Shown here: in pieces, positions 15,387 to 24,583 of the stretch | How positions within the stretch are numbered: position 1 is the first letter of the stretch | Layout: each line of letters opens with the position of its first letter | DNA from: Pseudomaricurvus sp033283175 | GTDB taxonomy: Bacteria; Pseudomonadota; Gammaproteobacteria; Pseudomonadales; Cellvibrionaceae | Length of the DNA stretch: 64,000 nt | Assembly (NCBI GenBank): GCA_033283175.1 | Contig: JAWMQM010000003.1 | Coordinates: forward strand, 248,001 to 312,000 | Direction of reading: 5' to 3' | Notes under the pieces: model-generated | Told to the model about the DNA's origin: nothing | The model's database searches: none | What the model saw: the letters and a program-made list of their open reading frames with translations, nothing else | Position numbers and translations under genes: made by a program

Positions 15387-16736
15387 CTAGTTGGCGTACT
15401 TCAGCAGTCGCCCCAGCACCCGTTCCATATCCCGCAGGCTGTTGCAGGTCTCCAGCATGGAGCAGTAGGGGGCATAGAGTCGCATGATGGAGTCGCCGGT
15501 GTTCCAGCGTGAGCGATCTTCCGGGTTCAGCCACAGCACCCGCTGGGCCCGATTGTGTACCTCTTTCCAGATGTCGGCGCGACCCAGGTCGTGATTGTTA
15601 CGGGCGTCGCCCAGCATGATGACCTGGGTTTTGCTGTCCACCTGCGACAGCGCCAGGGCGCTGAAATCCTGCAGGGCACGGCCGTAATCGGTGGAGAAGC
15701 CGGACCAGCGCTCAATCACCTGGCTGATGGCCGCTTCCGGCTGCAGCTCCCGGAACAGTGATGTCACTTCGTGCATCTGGTTGGAGAAGACAAAGGAGCG
15801 CACCCGCGGCAATACATCCTGCAGGGCATAGACAAACAGCAGCAGGAAGCGGGCGTAGGTGCTGACTGAACCACTGATGTCACAGATCACCATGACCCGG
15901 GGGCGTTCGATGCGGGTGGATTTCCAGCGGGTGTGCAACAGGTGTCCGTCGAGGGCGGCATTGGCGGCGATGGTGCGGCGCATATCCAGGCAACCGCGCT
16001 TGCTCACCTTGCGCGTGCGGGAGTGGAGACTGGCCAGTTTTTTGGCGATCTTGTGCACCAGTCGCATCAGCTGCTGCAGTTGCACGCTGTCGAGATTACT
16101 GAGTTTGGCCTGTTGCAGTGTGACTTCAGACAGCTGGCTGCCACGGTTGCGGCTGTAGAGCAGGAACTGTTGCTCAACGTAGTCGTTAATGGTGTCGATC
16201 AGTTGTTGCCGCTGCTGTTGCAATTCGGCCACCAGTTGCAGCTGCTGTTGACGGCTCTCCAGCTGACGCAACTCTTTCTGCAGTTGCCGGTCGCCCATAT
16301 CCATCAGGATACGATTGCTCACCATCTTCTTCTGCAGAAACATCTGCATATCTTTTGCCCCCGCCTGCTCGGCGGCGATCACCAGCTGCCGTTGCAGGGT
16401 GGGTTGGTCGTTGCGCAGTAACAGCTGACCCAGCTCTGAGTGGATGCTGTTTGTGCCGGGCGCGACCGGGGCATCGATGTCCGCCGGGGCGTCGAACTGG
16501 ATCAGTGGGGTGGCGGCAGTTTTTGGAGGCTCAAAAAAACGGTCGAACAGCTCTTCAAGCTGGCCGCGGTCGGCGAGGGACTTGGCCAGCGTCAGGCCCA
16601 GGGTGGTCTTCAGGCGCTCGCGGTTGCCGACACCCACGGCCGCCACGGCTTGCAGGGCGTCCAGGGTTTCTGCCGGCGATACCGGCAGGCCGTGGTGACG
16701 CAGCGACTGGATAAAATCCACCAGGGTCCTGTCCAT
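15387..16736 (-). CDS. CoxE-type VWA-domain protein
   Basis: A 449-residue protein of the CoxE/VWA group. The N-terminus (DFIQSLRHHGLPVSPAET) is typical of CoxE proteins. A Gln-rich, probably coiled-coil stretch covers about 140-230, and the C-terminal von Willebrand A domain holds a MIDAS metal site, DISGSVS, near 290. MoxR ATPases and VWA partners work together as chaperones that insert cofactors or metals or assemble complexes. The partner moxR gene ends 6 bases upstream. The client is not evident; the neighbouring PPOX proteins are candidates. Confidence 0.82.
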   Translation of the reverse strand: MDRTLVDFIQSLRHHGLPVSPAETLDALQAVAAVGVGNRERLKTTLGLTLAKSLADRGQLEELFDRFFEPPKTAATPLIQFDAPADIDAPVAPGTNSIHSELGQLLLRNDQPTLQRQLVIAAEQAGAKDMQMFLQKKMVSNRILMDMGDRQLQKELRQLESRQQQLQLVAELQQQRQQLIDTINDYVEQQFLLYSRNRGSQLSEVTLQQAKLSNLDSVQLQQLMRLVHKIAKKLASLHSRTRKVSKRGCLDMRRTIAANAALDGHLLHTRWKSTRIERPRVMVICDISGSVSTYARFLLLFVYALQDVLPRVRSFVFSNQMHEVTSLFRELQPEAAISQVIERWSGFSTDYGRALQDFSALALSQVDSKTQVIMLGDARNNHDLGRADIWKEVHNRAQRVLWLNPEDRSRWNTGDSIMRLYAPYCSMLETCNSLRDMERVLGRLLKYAN

Positions 16737-16742
16737 GACGGG

Positions 16743-17702
16743 CTAACTTTTAGCGCCTGGCAGGGTGTTGTGAATCTCATTTAACAGCTGTGGCAGTTCC
16801 GGCGTGACCAGCTCAATATCGTCCTGGAATTTCAGCAGCAGGTTGAGGGTGTCTTCGGTCCACTGTTTATCCAGCTGCTGCACGTTCAGCAATACCAGCG
16901 CCCGGGCCCAGTCGATGGTCTCGCTGACGGCCGGCACTTTTTTCAGTGCCATACCCCGCAGTCTCTCCACAAAGGCCACCAGCTGCTCGCGCAGGGCGTC
17001 GCCCAGTTCCGGTACCTGGGTGGCGACAATGCGCTGTTCCAGCCCGGCGTCGGGGAAGGGGATGTAGAGGTGCAGACAGCGACGCTTGAGGGCATCGCCC
17101 AGCTCGCGGGTGTTGTTGCTGGTGAGCATCACCACCGGACGCGACTGCGCCCGCACGGTGCCGATCTCGGGTACGGACACCTGGTAATCGCTGAGCATCT
17201 CCAGCAGGAAGGCCTCGAACTCCTGGTCCGATTTGTCGATCTCGTCGATCAGCAGCACGGTGGTTTCCGGTTGCTGCAGGGCCTGCAACAACGGTCGTGC
17301 TTCGAGGAAATTCTCGGAGTAGAAGATATCGCCGTACTGGTGCAAGCGCTCTACTGACGCTTCCAGTCCCTCGGCCCCGCGCAGTACGTCCCCCAGTTTG
17401 TCTTTCAGCAGTTGGGTGTAGAGCAGCTGCTTGCTGTACTTCCACTCGTACAGCGCCTTGGCTTCGTCCAGCCCCTCGTAGCACTGCAGCCGGATCAGGT
17501 CGCTGTTCAACAGCTGTGCGGTTTTTTTTGCCAGCTCGGTTTTGCCGACGCCGGGTGGGCCTTCAATCAGGATCGGCTTTTCCAGTTGTACTGCCAGATA
17601 AACCGCGGTAGCGATGGCATCGCTGCAGATATAGCCGAGCTGTTCGAAGTGCTGGCGAATGGCGTCCGGACTCTGGAATGGGGTGGGGATCTGTCTGCTC
17701 AA
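16743..17702 (-). CDS. MoxR-family AAA+ ATPase
   Basis: A 319-residue AAA+ ATPase of the MoxR class. The Walker A motif GPPGVGKTE is at 48-56, Walker B LLIDEIDK near 165, sensor 1 MLTSNNTREL near 197 and the arginine-finger region DALKRRCLHLYIPFP near 208. It heads a minus-strand cluster with the CoxE-type VWA gene 6 bases downstream and then two PPOX-type genes. The ATG at 17702 fits the family start. MoxR-VWA pairs remodel or mature a specific client; here none is proven. Confidence 0.88.
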   Translation of the reverse strand: MSRQIPTPFQSPDAIRQHFEQLGYICSDAIATAVYLAVQLEKPILIEGPPGVGKTELAKKTAQLLNSDLIRLQCYEGLDEAKALYEWKYSKQLLYTQLLKDKLGDVLRGAEGLEASVERLHQYGDIFYSENFLEARPLLQALQQPETTVLLIDEIDKSDQEFEAFLLEMLSDYQVSVPEIGTVRAQSRPVVMLTSNNTRELGDALKRRCLHLYIPFPDAGLEQRIVATQVPELGDALREQLVAFVERLRGMALKKVPAVSETIDWARALVLLNVQQLDKQWTEDTLNLLLKFQDDIELVTPELPQLLNEIHNTLPGAKS

Positions 17703-17843
17703 GGCCTGGCCTGTGGGGTAGCGGGTGGGCCGTTAATGATGGCGGCGGTGGCGAACCGGGTCAACCGGGTGGAATTGTGTCGGCACGGTGATGGCTCTAA
17801 AGTGTAGGACAACGATAACAAATAATGAGTGAAGCAGAAGGTT

Positions 17844-18875
17844 ATGAAGCAGAAACGGGTTCTGGTAGTCGGGGCGGGCGCCCTGGGGATAACCACGGCG
17901 TATCACCTGCAATTGGGAGATGCTGCGATCAGCTTCCTGGTGCGTCCCAACCGTGTTGAGGCATTGTCGCAGCCACAGCGGTTATACAGTTTCAGGGATC
18001 ACAGCGTAAACACCCTCACGGATTATCAGGTCTATACCGGTGTGGATGAACTGAAGGGGCAATACTTCGATATGGTGTTGCTGACCCTGGATGGTGCTGC
18101 CTGCCGCTCTGCCGAAGGATCCGCACTGCTGAAGGAGCTGGGTAAGGTCATGGCCAACACCCACACGTTTTTGGTGATCTGTGGCGTAGGTCTGGGGCTC
18201 ACGGAGTATGTCAGGGCGACCACCGGCCTGCCGGCGGGGCAGCTGTTGGAGGGGACCATGGTGCTTTACGCCTATCAGGTTGAGCGCTGGACGTTTCCCT
18301 TACAGCCCGGCACTGACGAAGCGCTTCACAACAGTTCCGATATCGCCTACCTGGTGTTTAACCCCAAGCGCAGTTTTATGGTGACCAGCAGTCCGGCGCG
18401 GCCATCGAAACTGTTTGCCGATCTGTACAACGCCTCCGGTGTGGTGACCTGTGCGAGGGCGCCCACCAATGTCTACCGCGCTTTTACCAGCGCCTACTTC
18501 TCTTTCACCACCGCCTGTGAATTGACCAATTGGCGGAGCACAGACGCGGTGATAAATGACCCGGTCTTGTGGCCACTGGCCTGCCAGTCGCAGCGGGAAA
18601 TCCTGCGGCTGAAGCAGCACGGTCTGGCCGGCAAGCTGTTGGCCTGGATGATGACCGACAAGCGGCAGGCGAAAATTGCACGCCAGTCGGATGTGGACGG
18701 GGCGCCTATTGGTAACCTGCAATTCAACCACTTTCACCATGGCGGCAAGGTGCAGGCTCAGGATATCGGCACCATGATCGCCTGCGCCGATTTGGGCGAG
18801 GCGCAGGGGCAGGATATGAGCGCCACCAGGGAGTTGGTCAACCGCTGGCAGCACCAAGCTCCCGTGCAGGAATAA
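17844..18875 (+). CDS. Ketopantoate reductase-like (ApbA/PanE) oxidoreductase
   Basis: A 343-residue NAD(P)-binding protein of the ApbA/PanE superfamily. The N-terminal dinucleotide motif is VVGAGALGITTA (about 7-18), followed by an FLVRPNR stretch typical of strand 2 and Arg. The middle contains DMVLLTLDG. The C-terminal half is more divergent than true PanE, so 2-dehydropantoate reductase activity is not certain. The ATG at 17844 follows AGAAGG; an in-frame GTG lies 15 bases earlier. Divergent from moxR and monocistronic. Confidence 0.72.
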   Translation: MKQKRVLVVGAGALGITTAYHLQLGDAAISFLVRPNRVEALSQPQRLYSFRDHSVNTLTDYQVYTGVDELKGQYFDMVLLTLDGAACRSAEGSALLKELGKVMANTHTFLVICGVGLGLTEYVRATTGLPAGQLLEGTMVLYAYQVERWTFPLQPGTDEALHNSSDIAYLVFNPKRSFMVTSSPARPSKLFADLYNASGVVTCARAPTNVYRAFTSAYFSFTTACELTNWRSTDAVINDPVLWPLACQSQREILRLKQHGLAGKLLAWMMTDKRQAKIARQSDVDGAPIGNLQFNHFHHGGKVQAQDIGTMIACADLGEAQGQDMSATRELVNRWQHQAPVQE

Positions 18876-19007
18876 CGGGTTGGGGAGCCGCTCTCACAGA
18901 TAGATCAAATTTTTTGATTGAATGGAGCAAATTTTGACCCTTATTTGGCTTTTATCTATCGCTATACTGAGCTCAATCCCAACCAAAATGGAAACGAGGA
19001 AGCCATC

Positions 19008-19448
19008 ATGATTAAGCCAATTATCAGCAAGTTCTCCCCATCAACCGGCGGCTACGACGATCTGGCCCTGCGCATTCCCGCTGGTATCATCTTTATGGCC
19101 CACGGCGCCCAGAAACTGTTCGGCTGGTTTGGCGGTTATGGCCTGGAGGGTACCGGACAGTGGATGGCCTCCATCGGCCTGGAACCCGGTTACCTGATGG
19201 CACTGGGGGCCGGCTCGGCAGAGTTCTTTGGCGGCCTGTTCCTGTTGCTGGGACTGCTGACCCGCCCGGCGGCGCTGGTGTTGGCGGTGACCATGGTGGT
19301 GGCCATCCTCAGTGTCCACATCGGTAACGGCCTGTTTATGGCCAATAACGGCTACGAGTTTGGCCTGGCGCTTCTGGCGATCAGTGTGGCGCTGCTGATC
19401 CGCGGCGCCGGTATTGTCTCTCTGGACCGGATACTGGTTGGCAAATAA
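19008..19448 (+). CDS. DoxX-family membrane protein
   Basis: A 146-residue integral membrane protein with four predicted helices (RIPAGIIFMAHGAQKLFGWF; LGAGSAEFFGGLFLLLGLL; LVLAVTMVVAILSVHIG; EFGLALLAISVALLI). The conserved HGAQKLFGWFGG and GSAEFFGG motifs mark the DoxX family, small quinone- or redox-linked membrane proteins of mostly unknown role. The ATG at 19008 follows GAGGA at good spacing; the longer frame upstream is not hydrophobic and is rejected. A strong terminator follows, so the gene is probably transcribed alone. Confidence 0.88.
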   Translation: MIKPIISKFSPSTGGYDDLALRIPAGIIFMAHGAQKLFGWFGGYGLEGTGQWMASIGLEPGYLMALGAGSAEFFGGLFLLLGLLTRPAALVLAVTMVVAILSVHIGNGLFMANNGYEFGLALLAISVALLIRGAGIVSLDRILVGK

Positions 19449-19464
19449 TCCACTTTCTCCCTTG

Positions 19465-19498
19465 CAACGCCCCGTCCGCTAACGCGGGCGGGGCGTTG
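19465..19498 (+). terminator. Intrinsic terminator after doxX
   Basis: CAACGCCCCG-CCGC pairs with GCGG-CGGGGCGTTG around a TAAC loop with one mismatch, followed by TCGTTTG. It lies 16 bases after the DoxX stop codon. Confidence 0.8.
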
Positions 19499-19611
19499 TC
19501 GTTTGGGGGCTGGGGCGTGAGTACCGGGGAAAAGCGCCACACTGCGGTTGCCTCTGCCCCGGCAGCTGCCGATAATGGCGGGCCATCTTCATGTACTCTG
19601 AGGTTTTGTCC

Positions 19612-20148
19612 ATGTCATCCCTGCAGGATCAACTGCTGAAAGCCGGTCTGGTTGACCAGAAGAAAGCCAAGGCCATTGGTAAGGAAAAGCGCAAGCAGGC
19701 CAAGCAGCAGCCCAAGGGCCATACTCAGGAAGATGAAGCCAGGCTGGCGGCCCGCAAGGCACTGGAAGAGAAGAGCGCCCGTGCTCGCGAACTGAACCAG
19801 CAGCGTCAGGCCGAGGCAGACCGCAAGGCCATACAGGCCCAGATCCAGCAGCTGATCAGTATCAACCGCATTGATCGCCAGCGGGGTGAGGTGGCCTATC
19901 AGTTTGCCGATGGCAAGACCATCAAAAAGCTCTACGTGACCGACAAGCTGCAGCAGCAGTTGGGGGCCGGACAGATTGCCATCGTTCGCTTTGAGGGGGA
20001 TTACCAGCTGATCCCGGCGGCGGTAGCCGACAAGATCCGCCAGCGTGACGAGAGCGCCATTGTGCTGCACAACCAACGTAGCAGCGCGGTTGCCGAGGAA
20101 GACGATCCCTACGCGGATTACCAGATCCCTGATGACCTGATGTGGTAA
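19612..20148 (+). CDS. DUF2058 protein (YaiL-like)
   Basis: A 178-residue cytoplasmic protein of the DUF2058 family. The N-terminal 90 residues are a highly charged Lys/Gln/Arg/Glu coiled coil (SSLQDQLLKAGLVDQKKAKA onward), and the C-terminal half is a compact domain (INRIDRQRGEVAYQFADG; KLYVTDKLQQQL) ending in an acidic DDPYADY-DDLMW tail. Members are annotated as nucleoprotein or polynucleotide-associated proteins, but no firm role is known. The ATG at 19612 matches the family start, with GAGG upstream. A hairpin terminator follows. Confidence 0.85.
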   Translation: MSSLQDQLLKAGLVDQKKAKAIGKEKRKQAKQQPKGHTQEDEARLAARKALEEKSARARELNQQRQAEADRKAIQAQIQQLISINRIDRQRGEVAYQFADGKTIKKLYVTDKLQQQLGAGQIAIVRFEGDYQLIPAAVADKIRQRDESAIVLHNQRSSAVAEEDDPYADYQIPDDLMW

Positions 20149-20162
20149 CGCCCCATACCAAA

Positions 20163-20182
20163 GGAGCTGGCCAGCCAGCTCC
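20163..20182 (+). terminator. Hairpin terminator after DUF2058 gene
   Basis: GGAGCTGG (20163-20170) pairs perfectly with CCAGCTCC (20175-20182) around CCAG, followed by a moderately T-rich GCCTCTGTTCTT. Confidence 0.65.
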
Positions 20183-20229
20183 GCCTCTGTTCTTATAGCC
20201 ATTCCCTAACCCCAACTCTTGTAGGCCCC

Positions 20230-22353
20230 ATGACCCAATCCGCCGCGCTGGATACCCTGCGCTCCGTCTTTGGTTACGACCAGTTTCGCCCCCAGCAGGC
20301 GGAGATTGTCGAGCACCTGATTGCCGGCGGAGATGCCCTGGTACTGATGCCCACCGGCGGGGGCAAATCCCTCTGTTACCAGGTGCCGGCGCTGGTGCGG
20401 GCCGGTACCGCGGTGGTGGTATCGCCGCTGATCGCCCTGATGCAGGACCAGGTGGAAGCGTTGCGGCAGAACGGTGTCAGCGCCGCTTACCTGAACTCAT
20501 CCCTCAGTGCCGCTGCCGCCGATGAGGTGGAGCAGCAGCTGATGAGTGGCCAGCTGGACCTGCTCTACGTGGCGCCGGAGCGTCTGCTGCTGCCCCGTAC
20601 CCTGGCCCTGCTGGAGCGGGTACACCTGTCACTGTTTGCCATCGATGAGGCGCACTGTGTGTCGCAGTGGGGCCACGACTTCCGCCCCGAATACCACCAG
20701 TTGTCACTGCTGCAGGAGCGTTTTCCGCGGGTGCCGCGCATAGCGCTCACTGCCACGGCGGACGGTCCCACGCAGCGGGATATCATGGACCGGCTGCAGC
20801 TGCACAACGGCGCCGTCTTCAATCGCGGTTTCGATCGCCCCAATATCCGCTACCACATCGCTGAAAACAGCGGTAACGCCCGCGAGCAACTGCTGCGTTT
20901 TATCCGCAACGATCACGATGGTGATGCCGGCATTGTCTACTGCCTGTCCCGCAAACGGGTGGAAGAGGTGGCAGAGTGGCTCAGCAGCAAGGGGCTGACG
21001 GCCCTGCCTTACCACGCGGGACTCAGTGCCGAAGTGCGCCAGCATCACCAGACCCGCTTCCTGCGCGAGGACGGTGTGGTGATGGTGGCCACCATTGCTT
21101 TCGGTATGGGGATCGACAAGCCGGACGTGCGCTTTGTGGCCCACCTCAACCTGCCCAAAAGTATCGAAGCCTATTACCAGGAGACCGGTCGTGCCGGACG
21201 CGACGGCATGCCCGCCAACGCCTGGATGGCCTACGGACTGCAGGATGTGATTACCCTGCGGCAGATGCAGGAGGGCTCCGCGGCGGATGAGAGCTACAAG
21301 CGTATCGAGCGTCACAAGCTGGACTCCATGCTGGGCTTGTGTGAGATCACCAGCTGCCGTCGCCAGAGCCTGCTGCACTACTTTGGCGAGACGCTGGAGG
21401 AGCCCTGTGGCAACTGCGACAACTGCCTGACGCCGCCGCAGACCTGGGATGCGACCGTGGCGTCCCAGAAGGCGCTCTCCTGTGTCTACCGCACCGGCCA
21501 GCGTTTCGGGGTTACCTATCTGGTGGATGTTCTGTTGGGCAAAAATAATGACCGCATACAGCAGTTCGGCCATGACGGGATCACTACCTTTGGTATTGGC
21601 AAGGAGCTGAATGCCACCCAGTGGCGGGGCCTGTACCGCCAGTTGATCGCCAGGGGGCTGCTCACCGTGGATGTGGAGGGACACGGCAGTGTGCGCCTGG
21701 CGCAGTCGGCACGGCCGGTATTGCGCGGTGAAGAGACATTGATGCTGCGACAGCTGGAGAGCGGTCGCAGCAAAGAACGCAAAACCCGCAGCAAGCACGA
21801 AGCGGCTCACGGTGACCTGTGGCACGCCCTGCGCCAGTGTCGCCGTGAAATGGCGGAGGAGCAGGGGGTGCCCGCCTACGTTATTTTCCACGATGCCACC
21901 CTGGCAGAGATGGCCGAACGGCAGCCCAACAGCCTTGAGGCCATGGCGGGTATTTCCGGGGTGGGGCAACGCAAGCTGGATGCCTACGGCGCCCGCTTCC
22001 TGCAGGTGATCGCCGAACACGCCGCGGTTGCTGCAGCACCGCAGGCGGGTGCCAGCGGCCTGGAGAGCGTATTGCTGTTGTGCCAGGGGCTGACGCCGAT
22101 GGAGATCGCCCACAAGCGGGAGCTGACACTGGCCACGGTCTACCGCCACCTGGCGGCTGCCATTGCCGAAGGCGAGCTGGAGCTGGCAGACGTGGTGGAG
22201 CTGTCGGATGCGGAATTGCACACCCTGCGTTTCGCCTTTGAGCAGAGTGAGGGCGAGCGTCTGAAGCCAGTCTATGACGAGCTGGATGGCGCCTACGATT
22301 ACGGTGTGCTGGAGTGTGTGCGCGCCTGGCTGAACGCGGCGGCCGTGCAGTAA
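20230..22353 (+). CDS. recQ: ATP-dependent DNA helicase RecQ
   Basis: A 707-residue superfamily 2 helicase that unwinds DNA 3'-5' in recombination and repair. Motif 0/I (FRPQQ; PTGGGKSLCYQ), motif II DEAHCVSQWGHDFRP and motif VI QETGRAGRDG are intact. The zinc-binding cysteines (CRRQSLLHYFGE; CGNCDNC) and the winged RQC domain follow. An HRDC domain lies near residues 535-605, and the last 85 residues form a helix-turn-helix-like domain (QGLTPMEIAHKRELTLATVYRHL) as in many RecQ proteins. The ribosome site is weak. The gene appears monocistronic. Confidence 0.96.
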   Translation: MTQSAALDTLRSVFGYDQFRPQQAEIVEHLIAGGDALVLMPTGGGKSLCYQVPALVRAGTAVVVSPLIALMQDQVEALRQNGVSAAYLNSSLSAAAADEVEQQLMSGQLDLLYVAPERLLLPRTLALLERVHLSLFAIDEAHCVSQWGHDFRPEYHQLSLLQERFPRVPRIALTATADGPTQRDIMDRLQLHNGAVFNRGFDRPNIRYHIAENSGNAREQLLRFIRNDHDGDAGIVYCLSRKRVEEVAEWLSSKGLTALPYHAGLSAEVRQHHQTRFLREDGVVMVATIAFGMGIDKPDVRFVAHLNLPKSIEAYYQETGRAGRDGMPANAWMAYGLQDVITLRQMQEGSAADESYKRIERHKLDSMLGLCEITSCRRQSLLHYFGETLEEPCGNCDNCLTPPQTWDATVASQKALSCVYRTGQRFGVTYLVDVLLGKNNDRIQQFGHDGITTFGIGKELNATQWRGLYRQLIARGLLTVDVEGHGSVRLAQSARPVLRGEETLMLRQLESGRSKERKTRSKHEAAHGDLWHALRQCRREMAEEQGVPAYVIFHDATLAEMAERQPNSLEAMAGISGVGQRKLDAYGARFLQVIAEHAAVAAAPQAGASGLESVLLLCQGLTPMEIAHKRELTLATVYRHLAAAIAEGELELADVVELSDAELHTLRFAFEQSEGERLKPVYDELDGAYDYGVLECVRAWLNAAAVQ

Positions 22354-22505
22354 CCCTTATCACGCTATGGGGCTTGGGTACCGTGTCCAGCCCCCTCCCG
22401 ATAATTCCCAAGGTTCAGAAAAGCCGAATATATTGCTCTGAAAACCTGCCTGTTTTAGCGCGATGCGCCTTTCTATACTGGCTGCATGAATCACAGGAGG
22501 TCACC

Positions 22506-23366
22506 ATGAGCACTTCAGTATTGTCGTCCACCCGGGCGCTGCAGCAGGTCATCCAGTCCCGTCCCACCAGCGACGGTGACGGCGTAAAAATTTCCCGTAT
22601 CGCCGGGCGCCACTACAACGTGGCGCTGGACCCGTTTTTGTTGATCGACGAAATCCGCTCTGACGACTCCCGCGATTACGTCGGCGGGTTTCCGCCCCAT
22701 CCCCACCGCGGTTTTGAAACCATCACCTATATGCTCACCGGTGGTTTTCGCCACGAGGACCATCTCGGCAATGTGGGTTCGGTCACCGCCGGTGGCGCCC
22801 AGTGGATGACGGCGGGCAAGGGGATTATTCATTCCGAGATGCCGGAGGCCGATAATGGTTCCTTACACGGTTTTCAGTTGTGGCTGAATTTGCCGGCCGC
22901 TCAGAAACTCTGTGATCCGGGCTGGCGCGATGTGCAGGCTGATGAAATGGTACTGCATGAGACTGACAGCGGGGCGCAGATCACCTTGCTGGCAGGCAAG
23001 CTGGGTATCGCCGGTAGTGAATCCGTCGCCAGCCTGGAAGGTCCTATCCAGACAGTGACGGATGCCGTGATTGCCGATATCCGCGTGCCAGCGGGCAGCC
23101 AGTTGGAGTTGGTGCTGGAGGCCCGGGCATCGGCTTCGGTGCTGGTGGTGGCCGGTGGCCTGCCACAGCTTGCTGCGGGCCAGTTAGGGGTATTTGGTCC
23201 CGGTGAGCGTCTGCAGCTGTCAGCGCGCGATGAGCCCGCGCATCTGCTGCTACTGTCCGGCCGGCAGCTCAGGGAACCAATTGCCCAGTACGGACCGTTT
23301 GTGATGAACACCATGGATGAGATCAACACGGCCATGGCTGACTATCAGGACGGCCACCTGGTGTGA
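22506..23366 (+). CDS. Pirin family protein
   Basis: A 286-residue two-domain cupin of the pirin family. The N-terminal cupin holds the metal-binding pattern FPPHPHRGFETITYML near 60-75 and the paired HSEMPE near 115, both hallmarks of pirins with a mononuclear iron or quercetinase-type site. The C-terminal domain has no metal motif, as usual. Bacterial pirins are variously quercetin dioxygenases or regulators of metabolic enzymes; this one cannot be refined. GGAGG 5 bases before the ATG at 22506 fixes the start. A strong hairpin lies 55 bases downstream. Confidence 0.9.
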   Translation: MSTSVLSSTRALQQVIQSRPTSDGDGVKISRIAGRHYNVALDPFLLIDEIRSDDSRDYVGGFPPHPHRGFETITYMLTGGFRHEDHLGNVGSVTAGGAQWMTAGKGIIHSEMPEADNGSLHGFQLWLNLPAAQKLCDPGWRDVQADEMVLHETDSGAQITLLAGKLGIAGSESVASLEGPIQTVTDAVIADIRVPAGSQLELVLEARASASVLVVAGGLPQLAAGQLGVFGPGERLQLSARDEPAHLLLLSGRQLREPIAQYGPFVMNTMDEINTAMADYQDGHLV

Positions 23367-23711
23367 GGCAGAGCGGGAAAGTGCCTCCCTGTCAGTGAGG
23401 ATGTGGAAAAACTTGATTGGGATCACAGCCCCCCGGGTTGTGATCGGCGACGATTGTCGGGCTCAGGGATGAGGTATCTCCGGCATGACAGGATTTGGGC
23501 TGTCTGGCCGGGGTGTCCGTAGGTGGATACTTGGGGGATCGGACCTGCGCGGTTACACACAATAGACTCCTTGCCCTTGGGAGGGAGGTTGAGTATTCGT
23601 TGCCCGCTTGGTTGCCAGAGATTGGGGGAAGTCCTCCGGTAACTTGTAAATGCGCCGAAACCTGCAAGTATTGGCTATAACTAATACAAATAATTGCAGA
23701 GCAAATGCTTT
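23367..23711. other. Intergenic gap with hairpin at 23421-23445
   Basis: No credible gene is seen in this 345-bp gap. GATCACAGCCC pairs with GGGTTGTGATC (one G-T pair) around CCC at 23421-23445, a strong stem without a T-run that may terminate the pirin transcript. The stretch 23680-23700 is AT-rich and may carry the promoter of the next gene. Confidence 0.5.
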
Positions 23712-24335
23712 ATGGTCTCCTGTCTCAATATCGAATCCCTGGCTGGTGCTGAAGTGCATCAGGCGCCGTTTCCCTACTTTGTCCTGGACAAGGCCATCCG
23801 CGAGGAGAGTATCGCGTCCGTGATGGAAGGGTTTCCGGCGATTACGGCCGGGGGGAGTTTCACTCTGGATGGGTTGCAGTGTGGGGAGGGCTTCAGCGCC
23901 CTGATCGACGAGCTGAACGGGCCGGAGTTCCGCAGCCTGATTTCCGACAAGCTGGGCATGGATCTCAATACCCTGCCGATGATTGTTACCTTGCGGGGCG
24001 TCTCCCGCCCCAAAGACGGTCGGGTACATACCGATTCCAAATCCAAGATTGCCACCATTCTGATCTACTTCAACGACGACTGGACGGCGGAGACCGGTAA
24101 GCTGCGTATCCTTAACAGTGACAATCTGGAGGATATGGCGGACGAAGTGATCCCGAATGCCGGTACCTTGCTGGGGTTCCGCGTGACAGACAACTGCTGG
24201 CACGGTTACCCACCGTTTGACGGTATTCGCCGCTCCATCCAGATTAATTTTGTGGCGGATGAGAATGCGGTGAAGAAGCACCACAATCGTCATGGCCTGA
24301 CGGCCAAATTGAAAAAGTGGTTTGGTACCCATTAA
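23712..24335 (+). CDS. 2-oxoglutarate/Fe(II)-dependent oxygenase
   Basis: A 207-residue non-haem iron dioxygenase. The iron facial triad is visible: HTD in GRVHTDSKSK near residue 107, and the distal His in DNCWHGYPPF near 170. The 2-oxoglutarate-binding Arg follows in IRRSIQINF near 180. The double-stranded beta-helix lies between (KIATILIYFNDDW; LRILNSDN). Relatives hydroxylate proteins, small molecules or sugars; the substrate here is unknown. The ATG at 23712 is used; a TTG 18 bases upstream is an alternative. It stands alone. Confidence 0.8.
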   Translation: MVSCLNIESLAGAEVHQAPFPYFVLDKAIREESIASVMEGFPAITAGGSFTLDGLQCGEGFSALIDELNGPEFRSLISDKLGMDLNTLPMIVTLRGVSRPKDGRVHTDSKSKIATILIYFNDDWTAETGKLRILNSDNLEDMADEVIPNAGTLLGFRVTDNCWHGYPPFDGIRRSIQINFVADENAVKKHHNRHGLTAKLKKWFGTH

Positions 24336-24583
24336 TTTCAGGCTTTCCACGTCTCCCGATGACGGGCCGCTTCTGGCCCGTAATTCCTCTCCCTGCGGCA
24401 TGTCGGTCTCATCGCGACCGGCAGCGGATGCCGACGAAAACATTTGCGACTGACTTCCCTGTTGCCATTCGTGGGAGCGCTGCCACCGTGTTCCCGTCCC
24501 TGGTTGCTGTCATAATCAGCGGACATGCTGCACCTGTGCCGGCTAACCCGACAGCTGCACCGGGTAATTTCAGGAGGTAACTG

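Noticed and set aside
17844..18875. Naming the gene panE
   Set aside because: The nucleotide-binding half fits but the catalytic C-terminal half is too divergent to claim ketopantoate reductase activity.
18904..18918. FNR-like palindrome upstream of doxX
   Set aside because: The half-sites are ATCAA-N5-TTGAT, the reverse order and wrong spacing for the FNR box TTGAT-N4-ATCAA.
18934..18968. TTGACC...TATACT as a doxX promoter
   Set aside because: The spacing is 23 bases, outside the range for a sigma-70 promoter.
23392..23667. 91-residue minus-strand frame after the pirin gene
   Set aside because: The translation is Pro/Ser-rich without domain pattern and spans a strong hairpin; no ribosome site.
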